The notes beneath the pieces are model-generated. The model worked only from the letters and a program-made list of their open reading frames with translations. It had not been told where the DNA came from and searched no databases. From Eremophila alpestris peregrina (Eukaryota; Chordata; Aves; Passeriformes; Alaudidae): 64,000 nucleotides of DNA. The position numbers were made by a program, and so were the translations under genes. The stretch spans positions 11,844,492-11,908,491 of the forward strand of contig WMCF01000016.1 in assembly GCA_009792885.1 (NCBI GenBank), written 5' to 3'. Shown here piece by piece: positions 11,701 to 26,700 of the stretch; positions within the stretch are counted from its first letter, which is position 1, and every line of letters starts with the position of its first letter.

Positions 11701-14700
11701 TACTGCTTCACAAAGCAATTGTAACAGCCTCAAAAGGAGAAAGGGCCAGATGCTTTAGTTATAAAAGAATATCTAGGGTTCTGCTTTTTCTGTTGTTTAC
11801 TACAAAAAGTTTAGCTAAGATACTTTTCAAAGAACCAGTAAAATGATCTATTGCACGGTTACAACTTTGCTTTATTGTTTAATTCTCTGTTTGGAGCAAA
11901 TTATGTTGGTGGTTTGTTAATTAGCTTAGTTCACCTTCTGACAAGAGGAATGGGTTAAGTATGAAAAGAGTTAAAATAAGAAACAAAAAGAAAAAACAAA
12001 CACCTAACTCAGCCAGACCCTTAACAGGTGAAAAGTTATTTTTCCATGCTTCTTCGGGACATCAAAGGAAACAAAACCTTTATCTTTTATTCATTAGCTA
12101 GGAATAATGCAAGTTGGGAAAGCTTAGGTTTCCCCTTATAGTTGCATTTGCAAGAGTAATTCACTAATCATGCCATTCACTTTTGGGGTTCTTTTTCATG
12201 AAGGACCACTGGCCGTGAAATGTCATGCAGGGGTTTGAAAATGGGACATTCAGCTCACTAAAGAATGAGCTGCAACGACAGAGGTTTCTTTTTATTACCT
12301 TCTGGCAGTAAATGTAGGAATCAAAGCCCCAAATAAGTGATAGAATAACATCCAGTATGGTCTAACAATGCTGGTAGCTGTGGATGATGATTGCTCAGTG
12401 TAGCCACATTGCATTTGACTTACATCTTTTAGTTATTGTTTATTATATTATATTCCATTCAACCACTGAAGCTCCAAGATGCAAACCCCAGTAGTTTTTC
12501 TGTGAGCTTGTCTGTGGCCAGCTGCCTTGGATTTCTGGGTGTGATTCCTCCCTCTCCTCCCACTGTGCTGAGGTTTTACTGCAACAACAAAAAATATTTG
12601 TTTCCATGTTTATATTTCACAATAATATCCAAGTAGTATTCCTGTTCTAAGCTATCATTTCTACTGGAAGTGAAACTTGATGATCTTTGGAACTACTTCT
12701 CAATTTACTACAATAATGTGGTTGTATTTTATATCTTCCTGTTCAGTGTTTTAGGATTGGCTATATATATATGTGTGCTCAGTTTAATGTTGATAGGAAG
12801 AAGTCAAGTGAAAGTTTGTGAGAAACACAAGCTCAATTTAACTTTGTAATCTGTATTTTTAAATGCTATCTTAAAAGTTAGATTGCATTCTGGCTTCTTA
12901 AATAAGATGAATGCCAGGAGACAACTTGTTCCATATCATTCTGGAAAGAGACTTTATTTCTTAGAAGTGACTACTTCCTGCAGCAAAAGATCAGTCAGTG
13001 TGTGTGTATCTTTAAGAATAGAAGGTGAAACAATTAGTGTAAATGCTTTTCCAAGCCTTTTGAAATTCAGATGAAATTTTGTCATAATTTGATCAAAGTC
13101 ACAGAACCTGTGGCTCTGGTTTTGTTACACATGCTGATGGTCTGTGGATAACATTACATTTTTTCAGCATGAAACTGAACACTTCAAATCCCTAAAGCAG
13201 GCTCAAATTTATGGTTAATAAAAGAATATATTGTACTGGATGTCATCTGTTATATCACTCTGGGAACAGAAACTGGCAGTGAGTGGACAGGAAATATTCC
13301 CATTTCAAATTATTTCAGTCCATGGTCTAGGATGAAAGTGTCTGATTTCAGGAAAATCACTGGGAATATCCATGTAATAGAAATATTTAAGAAGAGTATA
13401 AGCTTTTTCAAATATGGTTTTTGCTTTATAGTGTTTTATGGGCAGATACTGCTTATTAATGTCATGTATTTTCTTTATTCCAGTCTTGATCCCTTCACCT
13501 TTTCAAGGCAGGAGGAACAGTAGAAATGTGTGTCCAGGTACCTCTGTGTGCCAAGTAAGCAGCAATTTGATGAGTTCAGTGCAGTGGCCAAACTGCTTCA
13601 GAGTCTCAGAGCTTTGTGTTTGTAATTGGTTGGGTTTTTCAGAGTGTGAATTCCTATGTGCTCTTCCAGCTCAGTGCATTTCTTCAGCTTGTCTCCTCTT
13701 CAGATGTATTATAAGGTGTGAGATCCATGGGCTGGAACTTTATGAATGGAAACTTCAAGCAGTCAGGTTGAAATTTTGGTTTTTCATGTGTTAAGTAGTA
13801 CTTAAACAGCTCTGTGTTTTGAAGTGTTTAAAGCATTTCAGATTTTAAATGGACATGTTTGTCCAGGGAACATGAAAACCAGCAGAAAACAAGATTTAAA
13901 TATTTATCTTTATCATGTATTAACATCCTGAAATACTCAGCTCTACATCAAGTAAGTTATTTAAGGTGTGTGGATTTTTTTTTCAACTCTGCAGGAACAC
14001 AAAATAGAAAACAAGCCTTAATAGGGTGAAGATTTATTACCTAATTTGGGCAGTTTGGAAAAGTTTTATTATCTGAGCTGTAGGCTGAAAAATAATTGAT
14101 TTAATCTGTATGTAAAAACCTTTTGAAGACAAGAAAAGTTTACTGTAAGTATTCATTGTGAAAGCTGTTACTGTGAGTATCACTGAAGGACATGAGCTGA
14201 AACCTGCCTCCAGTATGCTGTGTTTACTTGAGCTGTTCTTGTGCTTGATGTAGCTTTGTAATAGGATTTTTTTTTTATTTCTATGTTTTTATAATTTTAG
14301 TGAGATGGGTGAAATGACAGTTCAGGATACCCTCCCTTCAGGTTCCTCTGACTTGTAAGGACAGTGTGGAATGAGTCTGGATCTTACTGGTGCTGCTGGT
14401 GTGGAAACCAGAGGTGTTTCTTTAGTGCAGCACAGCAGGGGTATTTTTCCTGAGGCTAAATTGACTTTGTACCTTTCCTGCATCTTGTCAGAGTAGGCCA
14501 TGGCAGAACAGACCCATATGCCAGGCCTGCATTTGTACTTCAGACATTTGATTTTAGGGTTTGTGTACTGTTTCCCACAGTATGATTTCCTATTATTATT
14601 AATTATTAGTATTGAAATTTATAATTTCAGAAAATTTGATTTGACTGACAAATGTTCTCAAGATATGGGGGTGTTTTGGTTTGGATTTTTAGTCAGATAA

Positions 14701-17700
14701 TTCAATTTTAACCAATAATACAAGAACAAAAAGTGTTCCAAGGTTCTAGAAAAAGATTTGGAATTAAAATCTTGCAAGAGCTTAAACAGTAGTTAAGCAA
14801 ATGTCACCAGTGAAGTAATTAAAGCCCAAGCAGGTTGTGGTACAGGTTGTGTCAGTGTTTTAGCAGCTATCACATTTCATGTCAAGGACTGTGTGAGTGA
14901 GTATGAAAAGGGCAGTTCTGAACTGGCCATGTACCACACAGATAGGATGTGTAACCTTTGCTTTGGCCAACTTTCAAAGCACTTAACATGAAATGCTTAG
15001 GACAAATGGATCTCTTAAGGTGTTTAACTTGATCAAGTGTATTATGGAGGGGCTTTCCATAGGGTGTGATTTCCAGTGGTGGAAACTGAATGCAGTCAGA
15101 CTGGAGTTTCAGTGCCATTTCAAACCTTAAAGCTCTCTTTTAAATCTTGTATCTAAATTCCCTTTTATAGTAGTTAAACACTACATGGCACTTGGTAGCA
15201 CAGAATGCCTGAAGAGTTTGCCAGGACAGATATATTTAAAACACATATATTTCCCTGATTTTTTTTTCCCAACAGTAAAATTTAGCTTTTTGAATTCAAG
15301 TACTGAAGATAGATGAGTACACAGGAAAATTGGAATGTATTTTGTCTTCTCTTCATCCTTTTTTTCATTGTGAAAAGCCTCAACAATCCTGATGGCAGAA
15401 ACTGTTCAGTGTGAAGGAATGGTTGAATCACAAGGTGAACTTCACTCAAGGTTGGCAGTTCCCAGGAGCATTCTCAGGAATGTTTCCTCAGAAAACTGTG
15501 GAGCTTTTCCTGCTTGTCTGTAAGTGGGGGAGCTCCAGTTCGATTGCAGAGACAGGCTCGTTTAGCTGGAATATTTTACTACTGTTTCTTCCAAGTGTCC
15601 TTCAGGTGAGCAAGAAGTGGTTGTGCAGCTTTGTGTATGTTTCTGACACCTCCAAATGGAGTTTTTTTGGCTGCAGATATGATGGCTGTACTCCATAGAG
15701 GGTGACCAGGGGTGTATAAATTCCCTGGCAGCCAAAGGTTTAAATCTGCAGCCACCAAATGTGTCTGCCATGTGAAGTTCAGCCATGTGGCTCCTCAGCA
15801 CACAGCAAACACTGCACCTTCTCATCCTCTCTGCTGAAGGTATTACTGCTTGAGCTGTGGAGTGATTTCCATCTTCTCTGTGGACCTGGACTAGACAGAG
15901 GCTTTGAAGGAATTAGTTCCTGGAAGTGAATAGCTGAGCAGTAAGAATCTCTCTTGGCAGAGGGTTTGGGGAGGTGGGAGTACCAAAGTGCAGCAGCAAA
16001 GGAACCAAAGCTGTCTCTATAACAGCTGGAGGAAAGGCAGCACAACTGGGGCTTGAGGCTGCCTGCAGAAAGCAGCTTCTGCAGCTTGTCCATGAACTGA
16101 GGGGAGGGAGAAAAGGAGGAGTTCTTGATTTCTTCCTCGGATCTGCATGGAAAGGTGGTTGGTTTTATTAGCACAGTTGATGTACAAGAACATTTACTTC
16201 TAACCCAAAAGTATTTTTAGTCATTGTGTTTGACACAATGGCCCCTCCATTATTCTGGCTTGTTTTTTTCTGCTCATCCAGAATAAAAGTCTGGAGCAGT
16301 CATCATGCTGCTGTGTTCTGAAACTGCAGCACTCTGCCCTCAGCTCTGATGAGCAGGTTGTGTAACGTGGCTGTGTGTGGAGTGAGTGCAGCACTCCTTG
16401 TGTCCCTCCTGACACTGAACTCAGTGCCAAAGGCACCTTGTCTTTGCTACTGCCTATCACATTTCAACTCCTGGCTTCTCACTGCCAAAGGCTTTTTAAG
16501 TTCTGTAGCTCACAGGGATGGGAACTTTAGGTATTTTAAGGGAAGTTGGGTTTTTTGCTTTATCTCCTGTAAAAACAAGTTTCATGTGAAGTATTAAAAA
16601 CACTCTTGGTGGAATGATAAATGATTCTTTAAAACTGCAACGTGGGGGTTTGGCAAGTAAATAATTGGTTATTCCTGGACTAGAACCATACTGCTTATGA
16701 ATTCAGTTTTAAAATCTCATGGATGAGTGTGTATTTCTAAACAATTGTGTGCTTCTAAATCCCTAAGAATAGGTTTTTATGTCCAAAATAATTGTGTTAT
16801 TTTGAAGGGAGGGATTAAGATGGAAGAATCCCAAATTCTATCTACTTTAAAAGTTTTATGAGTTCTGTGGCCCTTTAATCAGTGCAGTTATTGCTAAATT
16901 ACCTAGCCACCAGATCCTCCTGAGCCAAGGCTTTGGTCTATTTATATGTTGGTCCTACAAAACCAATGTACATTAATATTCTTTGCAGTCATGGTCTCTT
17001 GTGAATATGTAATACTTTCTGTTACTTGTGCCTGTATGTTTCATTCATGTAAGTAAGAACAACTAAAGTGAACTTTCTAAGCACATGCATTTCATTTTTT
17101 CTGATGGCAAACTCTCACAGAATTTCAGTCACTTTCAAATAATACAAGAGAAGTATTTGGGAGGAAACATTGTCTGAATACACCAAAACAAAATAGATGT
17201 TCTCTGTCAAATTTTTCACATTCCAGCCTTTATGTGATCTTCTGCTTTAAAGATTTCCTTGCAAGCAGCTGTTCTTATCATTTTCAGAAGTTACAAATTG
17301 GATAAACTCACCCTGTACTGCAGAGAGAGTATTTTCAGTCTGCTTGCTCTGAGGTTGTTTGCAATGAAAGTGTCCCAACATTGCAGTAAATTTCAGATTA
17401 GAACTTTCTGTAGGTTAAGCAGTTATAAATAAAGCAGTTAATCCAAGTCATATTTGATGATAGTTTCCCGAGCTTGTGTGGTTTTGTTTTTTTTTTTTTT
17501 TTTTTTTTTTTGTGTTGTGTGTGCACTTTGGCATTATATTGAGAAATGAAGAGTGAAAAACCCACCCTGAATTAGTCATAATTGTGAATTGTGTTCTGGC
17601 TGAAGCTAAAAACTGAAGCTATGAAGTCAGTGCTAGTTACTTTTGCAGATTTTCTGTTCCTTTGGCTGAAACCTGAAATTAAACCAAGAGCTTGTGCTAG

Positions 17701-20700
17701 GAGTTTCCAGATTGAAAGGTAGGAACCTGGCAGCCAAACATTGTTAGGGAACCATTTATGATTTTGGAAATAAGATTCTTTAGCTGTTTTCCAGGTGCCA
17801 TTGCATTTACTCAGCTTTAAAGGCAAAGACTTTCTTTTTGGATCTGTCTCACTTGGAAGTGCTTTGTCTTTTAGGAGAAGCAGCAAACTTTCATGTGCAG
17901 AAAATCTTGAAAGATACAATTTGTAACTCTGAAGTATTTTTCTTTGCTTTCTTTTTTTCCCTGATGTTCTGTCCTCTGAGAGCTACACAATTTCTTAATG
18001 TGGTGAGCAAAATGAATGAATGAGCATCTCCATATATATGATATACATGTTAATATAAATAACATATATCCATTGATCCATCATGCTTCAGTCACTTCTT
18101 GAAAGCTTTTCTTGTGTGTCTTCTAACTGTGTGTGAACATCTTTATGAGACAAGGGCTGTGTGTTCCTCTAGCTTATGGCTCTGTGTGCACAGGAAGTGC
18201 ACAGGCAATGAAATGATTGTTTAATTGTTTTATGGATGGGTTACTTCAGAAGTGCTTGGGCATAAGCTAAAATCCAGTGCTCATGCAATCATTGCAGTAA
18301 GTGTGAGGAATCCTGTGGGTAACCTGTATGAGAAGGAGAAGGATACTCTGAGTGGAATAGTCAGTGGAATCGTGGAATTGCTGATTTGACAGTATGCTGT
18401 GCAGTGTGTAAGCAATAAACATCTACTGCAGCTTTCATTGATTTCTTCTCCCTTATTTCAGATATGTGTTACTCTGTTTGTCGTTTAGAGCACAAGTCAG
18501 TGTTTCTCAAACTAATTTGTCTTGGGTCCTTCTAAAAGCAGCTTTCCCATTTGTAGCCCCATTCCATCCCAGTCATAATGCACCTGTCTTGGCATTGCTT
18601 TTTCTTCCCCTTGCCCTTCCCAAACACCTTGTGTTTTCTCAGAATTCTCCTGCCAGGGGTCATGTCCCACAGTTAAGAACACTGCTTTGGCTACAGACTT
18701 TTGGCTTTTGTCCAAGTATCTTTAGACCAGCACATTTCGATATTTGCAGGAAATGGGCTGTGTTTGAAAATATTTATTCTGTTAACTTCTGGGGGCTTTT
18801 TTGTTTGTTTTTAGAAGGCTTTTAATTTATCAAACATTATTTGCACAAGAATGTTGGAAAAAATAAACTGTTTCAGTGCAAACAATAGAAAACCTCTTGG
18901 GCAGACTTTGAAATGACATGAGAGAAATCAGAGATGATACTGCCCTTTCTGAGCCATGCTTTGCTGCATTAAATTCCTGAGTTAGACTCAGAGATTTAAG
19001 ATTTTCACGGTAGGTGGTGAGCAGTACAGATTAAATTTGCTCCCTTTGTTGTGAAGCTGTGTCCCCTGTTCATTAAAGGAGCCAGTTCACAGAATTTCAG
19101 TGAACAGCTGCACGGAGCTGTGGTGCAGCTCAGGAGTGGTGCTGTAAATCCTTCTGTGGTGCTTCTCCTGACAAAGCTTTCTCACTTCTCTGTCAGACAC
19201 ACTCGTGTAAGATAACCTTTTTAAAACAGAAACGAACCCAGGCAGGAATGGGGCATAATGCAAAGGCATTTTCACTGGTCTGGGAGGTTTTCTGTTTCCT
19301 TTTGTTCAGATGGGATATGCTGTGGCTCCTGCTCTTCAGCCAGGGTGTTTCACCTCAAAAATCCCCCAGGACCCCATGAAATGAGTACCCATTAATACCT
19401 TTCAGGACCACCTCCTTCCCTGGTGGGATTTAAGGCAGCAGCTGTTCCATTCAATATTTTTTCTTGATAGGGGAACATTGAGAAAACCATCTCAAGCTGA
19501 AATGGCAGAGCGATTGTTCAGGCAAAATGTAATTACAAAATGTAGGAAGTCAGCCATAAAACCATGGGTAATGTCATTGAGATTTAATGATCACAAAAGG
19601 TCAGGACAATTCAAGGAGAGTATGAATTCCTTGTGTTTGGTTGAAGAAAATAAGTATTACATGTTCTTCAAGTTTTGTCTCACAGATGCCTACTTAAAAT
19701 GGCTTGTTTTTGTTATACCTGGATTATGGCTCACTTTGCAGTATGATATTATATAATTTAATATCTCACTCTGAGGCTTCTGTACAGTCCTGGTTTTGAA
19801 TTTCTTACTACTTAGAAGGTTTTGACTGTTGGCTAAATCTGTTAGCACATTTTTTAAAAAGGGGCTCAGATTGGGGTAAAAAGCTGTGTTCTGGGAGATG
19901 GAGAAGGAATTTGCTAAATGTGAACATGCCTGAGATTTTTACAACAAAGGGATGTGTATTGTGCCTGCCTCCAGTCACCAGGCATCTACTCTGCTGCAGG
20001 AATATAGATCTAAAAAGAGGTAAATCTGAACAAAATTCATGGTTGCAGTTGTCAGCATCACCAAGTTTATAGGTAATAACAGTACAAACCCATTCACCCA
20101 GGGCTCAGAATTCATTCTGCAGTCAGTGGAGTACACACAATTTATATAGCAAACATCAATATGGATATTTTGTTATATTCTCTTGAAAGCAATTCAAAAT
20201 GTAGGCATCTAAATAATACAGATAATTCATCATTTTACTGATGACTCTAGAAATAGAAAATATTTTTACTTGGTTGAAAGCATCAATAAAGCTTTAAAAC
20301 AAGAAGAGCAGATGTCAAGTATAAAGCCCTTGTTTTGCTGAGCAATGAATCTGATAAACACAGATTATTCATCTTGATGCTAGAGTTCAAAAACAATTGT
20401 CCCTTCAGTTTGCCTCGTGGGAGTGTGAAATTAGGACCACGTGTGGGCTGATGAACAACATGTGCAAGATGACTCCTGATTACTGTTTTGGTCTGCTGCA
20501 CAAGGCTGTGCTTGAGGGGCAGTGATTTCCTACCTCCTGCACCACATTGCTGCAATTAGTGCCAGCATCCCTCTGCTTCCCAGCAGTTCTGTTCAAGCTG
20601 CTGCCTCACAACAACAACTTGTTGTACCAGTCACACACAAATTGGCTTTCTTAAATGCAAGAGTGATTGCTCAGCAGAAGAATGTTGGAGTATATTTCAG

Positions 20701-23700
20701 TATTGTTTGTAATGAAGATTAGATAGAACTGTTCTGAAATCACCCATTCATTTCTATCACCAGTGCTATCTCTGGCAGGATTTACCAGGTGTAAAATATA
20801 GATGTTTCTTTCAAATATGAAGCACTACATGCTCTAGGTTAAAAAGAAGAGGGAAAAGGTCAATCAAACAAAGTTTTCATTTCCTTCAGTTGTATTTAAT
20901 TTATGCCTCTGGCAGCAGACATTAGTTAAATTTAACTTCTCTTAGAGGCACAATTAGTTCCTGTGGTTACAAATTTCATTTTAGCTTTATTTCTGGATAT
21001 GTAATCCTGACTTTGTTCCTCTCTGGCCTAGTAATTGGTGAAAGAGTTGTCATAAGTGCATTTCATTACTGAGCTGTTGCTATAAATGGGGGTTGAGTAT
21101 TAGAAAAATAGAAACAAACAAGAATAGAGGTTAACTGCATATAATAGGCTTTGTCTTTTATTAATACATGTGCTCTTTCATGTTGAAAGATGGATGTTTA
21201 AATAAAATGAAATGCCTGGACATGCCTTGAACATGCACATGAGCTATTCATTCTTCAGGAGATGATGTGTGTTGGTCTTACTTAGATCTGTGCTGACTCA
21301 GGATATCTGGGGATCTTAACCTTAATTATTCAGGCTGTTTATATGGATTGAGGAGCAGATCCAGCATTGATCTCTCTGATTTGAGGTGTGTGATGGAAAT
21401 ACTTCCTGGCTTGCTTGCTCAGTATAGATACAGGATTTGGGTTTTAGCTTAGGTTTTCTGTGGAGTTCTGTGCTTTGAGCTCACATAATGTGAGATTTAA
21501 TGTGGCTGATGCCTCCTCTGCTCCCCCAGCTCTTTGACAAATCAGGTTTTTTGTAATTTAATATGTATGCATTTCAACTTTGATTATCTGATCAAAGATC
21601 AGTGGTCTAGAGTTCTTCAGAAAAGATGTTTTGGCTGTTTTCTTTCCTAGGTATTTATTTTCAGTCCACATGTATAGAAGTATGTGTGGACCACAGGGAT
21701 TTTGTAGGCAAAGCTCCAGGACACAAAGACTTGCTTTTTAGTAGAGTTCAGAATAAATTAAATTCAACAAATGTTCGTGGTTAATTAATAGAATCACAGG
21801 ATGGTTTGGAAGGAATCTTTAAGATTACCTACTTCCACCCCCCTGCCATGGCAGGGACAATCAGCTAAACTCAGAGCCCTGAGGCAATAACATTAGTGTT
21901 TATAGCTCTGCAGTAAGATGCTCTAAACAAGTTATCCTAGCTAGAAGCCACCTAAATAGCACAATTACTTTAATTCAAAACCAGGGGAATGCTTCCTGGA
22001 AGAATATATTTTTAAACTCACAGCAGTGAGTATTTGAGGGATGAATACTGCAGTTGAGCATGATGAAATTATCTCAGTAGCTAACATGTTTTAACTTATA
22101 ACTGATATAACAATTATTTAGTTCAATACTTTGGGTTGACCCTTATTCTCACTAATTACTGCAGCCTTTTTGTACCTTTTTTACACTTGGGAGCAAATTT
22201 TTGCCACTAGTAAATCTTATGTGTTACACAGGTTCAGCAGTTTGGCTTATGTCTGTCTTTGCATCCACATTACCAATGCTTCTGGTATATTTATTTATGC
22301 TTATCCTGTTACATATTTTGTCACCATAATCCCAGTAGAAATGCTATTAAAGGAGAAGTGTTGCCTTTTTATTTTAATATAGCAGATAAAAATCCTATCT
22401 AAAGAATTAAAATGCACATGCTGATTTTCTGTGGAGTTTGGTAAAATTTGTCTTTCCAAACTTCAGCTCTAGGACAAAAGGAAGAGAAGTATCAATTGAT
22501 TGGATGGTTAATCTCCCTTTATAAAAAGTCAGTAGTTACTTCTTTGTGATTTTTGAAATCAAATAAATCATGTCTTTGTTTTGCTGTAAGATAAATGGCA
22601 TTTAATAAAGATTAGAGAAACAGAAGGTGAGTCAGACTAGAACAGGTATTAATAGAAAAGTTACAACTGAAAAGAAAGACTCCTTCCTGTTTCAGGAAGC
22701 TTTTTTGTGTAACAGCTGGTTCAATGCCAAACTAAATCATACTTAAGCAATTAAAAGCCACCTAAGAAGAAAGTGAGATTACAAATTTAACTTGTAACAG
22801 TACTATCAAAGTCTGGATTGCTTTCATCCTTTAGGAAGTGCTTTAGGTTTGGTTTTTTTTTTAAACTTGACAACTCCTACCTTATTTTTCATTATACATA
22901 CCTGGGTCTGACTGTGAGGAGGCACAGTGAGTGCTCAGCCATGATCCTGACAACAGCCAATTTCTGCAGCATTGTTGCTATTTGCATTGTAGCAGTGAAC
23001 CCAGATACAATTCTATGTAAATGGGTGGTATTTTTCTAGAGCTAATGGTAAATATGATGTGTTTTGCCTTTCAGGGAATGATGCTGAATTTTAAGGCTCA
23101 GTATTCCTGTTTCCAGCTTTGTGTCTTGTCAGGGTGATGCTACATTTGTGTTTCCAGACCATTTCAGTGCTTTCTGAAGGGGAAGGTTTTGCATGTCTGA
23201 GGGCCGAAGTTCTTTTCTGTAAGCAGAGAAGAGACAGCAGACTCATCAACCAGGGTTTTTCCCTGGCAGAGGAGTTCTCTGGTTGATTTTCAGTTTGCAG
23301 TATCTGCTTTAACAGTATTTGGTAAAAGAAAAGGTTGTCTAAGGCAGCATAAGGGGTTTCTGCAGTGTCACTCTGTTGGCACTTCTGATACTCTTTCAGT
23401 CTGTGGAGAACAGTTCTTTGGCTGATCTTCTCTTCTCTTCTCTTGCACCCTGTTTCCCCTGGAGAACCCAATTTGATTTGTCATTGATTACAGGAGTGGG
23501 TTTTGTACATACACAATTCACCTGGATGGTGGAAGTTGAGAATATCACATAATTTTTTTCCCAGAAATTAACTTCTGTGATTCCCATCTACTGGGCAGAT
23601 CATATTTCCTCAACCATAATTCCATGGCTTCATGCACAAACTGCATTCAGCCTTTCCTTTCTCTTTGTTTTTTCTCTGCAGGGGCTGTCACCAGTCACAA

Positions 23701-26700
23701 AGAACAATGGACTGCTCAACATCACCTTCAAATATGACAGTAAGTTGAAAATCTGCATTATATTCACAGAAATCAAGGATTCCATCACAGATGTCAATAT
23801 ATAGCAACATGTCTCTTAAATTGGCTCTAAGAATAGCATAAGCTCTTCAATATTGACATAATTTTAAAATCTAGAAAATTTCTCTGGGTCTGGTAGATCT
23901 TCTCCTGTGTCTCATTGATAATAAAACTATCTAAGAATTTCTCTTTCAGGTTGGCTTACATAATTTGCCTGGAACATTATAGAAAATTACTTTATTCTGT
24001 GAAAAATATAGTCACTGAAAGGTTCAGTACAAACAAAGGCATAAGAAAAGATTATTTTGAGCTTTATGCAGCTTTTCTCTGATGTGTAATTTTGGGTGAA
24101 AATGGCACAATGTGTGTCTTGAGGAAGAAAAGGTGTAGTTTGAATTTGTATACAGGTAATATATTTTAAAATTTTTCTTTGCAAGAATGAATATTGAATA
24201 TTGAATAGCATCTCTTCATTTAGCTGAATCAGTGGGAACTTTTCATTAGCTGCAGTATTCCAGGCCCAGGCCAGTGGAGAACTGCTGCCTGCATTTGCAC
24301 ACAGATGGTTCCAGAGCTGGAGCAGATGTGGGGTGTTCAGCTAAACTGAGAACAGAGTCATCTCTGGCACAGTAACAGTGATAAACAGCAGTAACACTTC
24401 ACACCTCTTCAAACATCTGCTAAATGGCTGGATCTTATTGTTGGGGATTATTTTAGGTGTTTTATCATCTTTCCTGTCTAGTTGTCAAAGCAGGACTGCT
24501 AACTACATTAGGAATTCATCCTTGTGTGGGCAGCTAGTGGCCATCATCAGTATAAACTCAATGTACAAGTCAAGACAAGGTCCTAATTTACATTGAAGCA
24601 ATGTTTGTTTTAATGCCAGTGCAAGTCATAGGTGTTTTTTCTGCTTACCCAACAGAATTACCTCAGATGCAGAATGTAGGTAAAGTTTCCTCATTGAGAG
24701 CATGCATCAGGAAATCTAACAATAGTGATTTGTTTCATTCTGATCATCCCAATTTTGCTCCTCTGTTTTTATGCTAATTTCTGAATTTGCAATCCTTCAC
24801 TGTGATTTTTTAGATCTAATTTGGTCTAATACTTAAATGAGCAAAATTTAGGTGTGACAGATAGCACAAGATGTAGGTGGTCACTACCTAAAAGTATAAT
24901 ATTTTTTTAATCTACATAAAGAAAACAAGGAAATGGAACCAGTCAGAACAGAGATCCCCACGTTTAGTTAATACAATGAGTCTGTTCAAATCCCAGCATG
25001 TGTCATGTTTTTTCCATTAATTCTGGCACTAGAAACTGTGTTTAACCAGTGAGAAGTATTAATTCACAATTCTGCTGGCACTATGTGCTTCCTGGACAAA
25101 GGAGTTATTTCAGTTCTGCAAGACTAGGCAAAGAGTTTGCTGATATCAAGACTAAAGAGCTCACATGGTATGGAAATGTGTATGTACCTTTAATAAGCCA
25201 GCACAAAGAGAATTTGGCTTGCTGACTGGTTTAAAGGCTCTTACTTTGCCACTGAGCAACCCTAGGAAACTGTGCTTTATGATGCTAACTTAGTTGGTTA
25301 GATTATTTATCCAGGTGAAAAAGAAATGTCTGTATTTTTAGTATGTCACTTGTATTCAAGTAAAAGAAGTGGTTTCCTAAAGAGTGTGATTTTTCTGTGC
25401 TGTTTTCTTCCCAAAACTGTTGTTCTGTGTAACTGTGAATCAGTGACTTGCAGTCAAACTTCAGGCATTTGTGCTGTATTCCATTTTGGCAAATTGTCAT
25501 TGGATCATAAAATTTTTAGTAACCAGGATCCAACATCTTGGCCTTGCTATTAATTAGATCCAGACCTAGCAAAAACCAGTTACTTCAAACTTTCCATTGA
25601 GAGAGATCCTCTGTGCTCCTGAGGGGAAGCTCCTGCTGTCCCTGAGTTCACTCACAGCAGCTGAGTTCTGCACACAGCAGAGTCAGTACCAAGGGTCCAG
25701 CTTCTGTAAAAGGCAGTGTTGTACTCACTGTTCTCTTCTTATGTCTGTGACACTTAGAGAACAGACACCTTGCCATGGTTATTCTTAGTAAAAAGCCATT
25801 TTCTAAATCTTCTTTACGGTTAATAATTTTTCTTTCCTTGCCTTTAAGATCACACCTCTGAATTAAACTGAAATTTCCTATGCTGGTGTATTATAGCACT
25901 TGATTTTTAATGTTTCTTTTCTACAAGCTCTGTAGAGATGAATAGATAGCATATAAATGATCTCAGTTTTTTGAATTAATCATCAGTCAGTAGTGTACAA
26001 TCTACTGATGAATTTCTTCTGGATTTGGTTGGTTTCACTAGTTCAGAAACAGAAAGTTTGTTTTTGCACACCCATCTTCATGTATACTGTGGTCCAGAAC
26101 TAGTGACTTCCCTGACTGCTACTTCTCTTCCTGCCACAAAATACAAGCCTAAATATTGTAAAGCTTTAAAAGTAATAACATTTGGGGTTGTTTTCTTCTT
26201 TTGAAAACAAGAAGGCATGATAAAGTTCAACAACAAACTCTGGAATCTTCTGTTTATGTTTTGTTTTCTTAATTAAAGCTAAAGCTGTGGTGCTGTAATT
26301 TTAGGGAATGCACTGTATTTTGTGAGGATGGCAAGACCAAAGCAGCCCTGAGGCAATGCTGTGGCAGTTAAGGGGTCTGGAGGGATGTGGCTGCAGGATG
26401 GAGGGCAGAGAAGAGCTGGATTTAAGCAGTAGGTTCTTTGTGGTCAGGATCAAGCAAATATCATGGTTAAAAGCACTTCTTGCGCAGTTCTCAAGCTTCC
26501 CATGGTTTATTGTTCTCATTTGTGCCTGATCATTGGCCAACATTCTCTTGTTTTGAGCATGAACATGAACAAAATTGATGTCAGTCTTCACAGGATTTTC
26601 AACAACTACAAGGAAAAGTTCTCTTTTGGGAGTCCCAATCCATGTGATGAGGTACAGGTCACACTGGTGGTATGATATGGTGATACCCTTGGGACTCCTG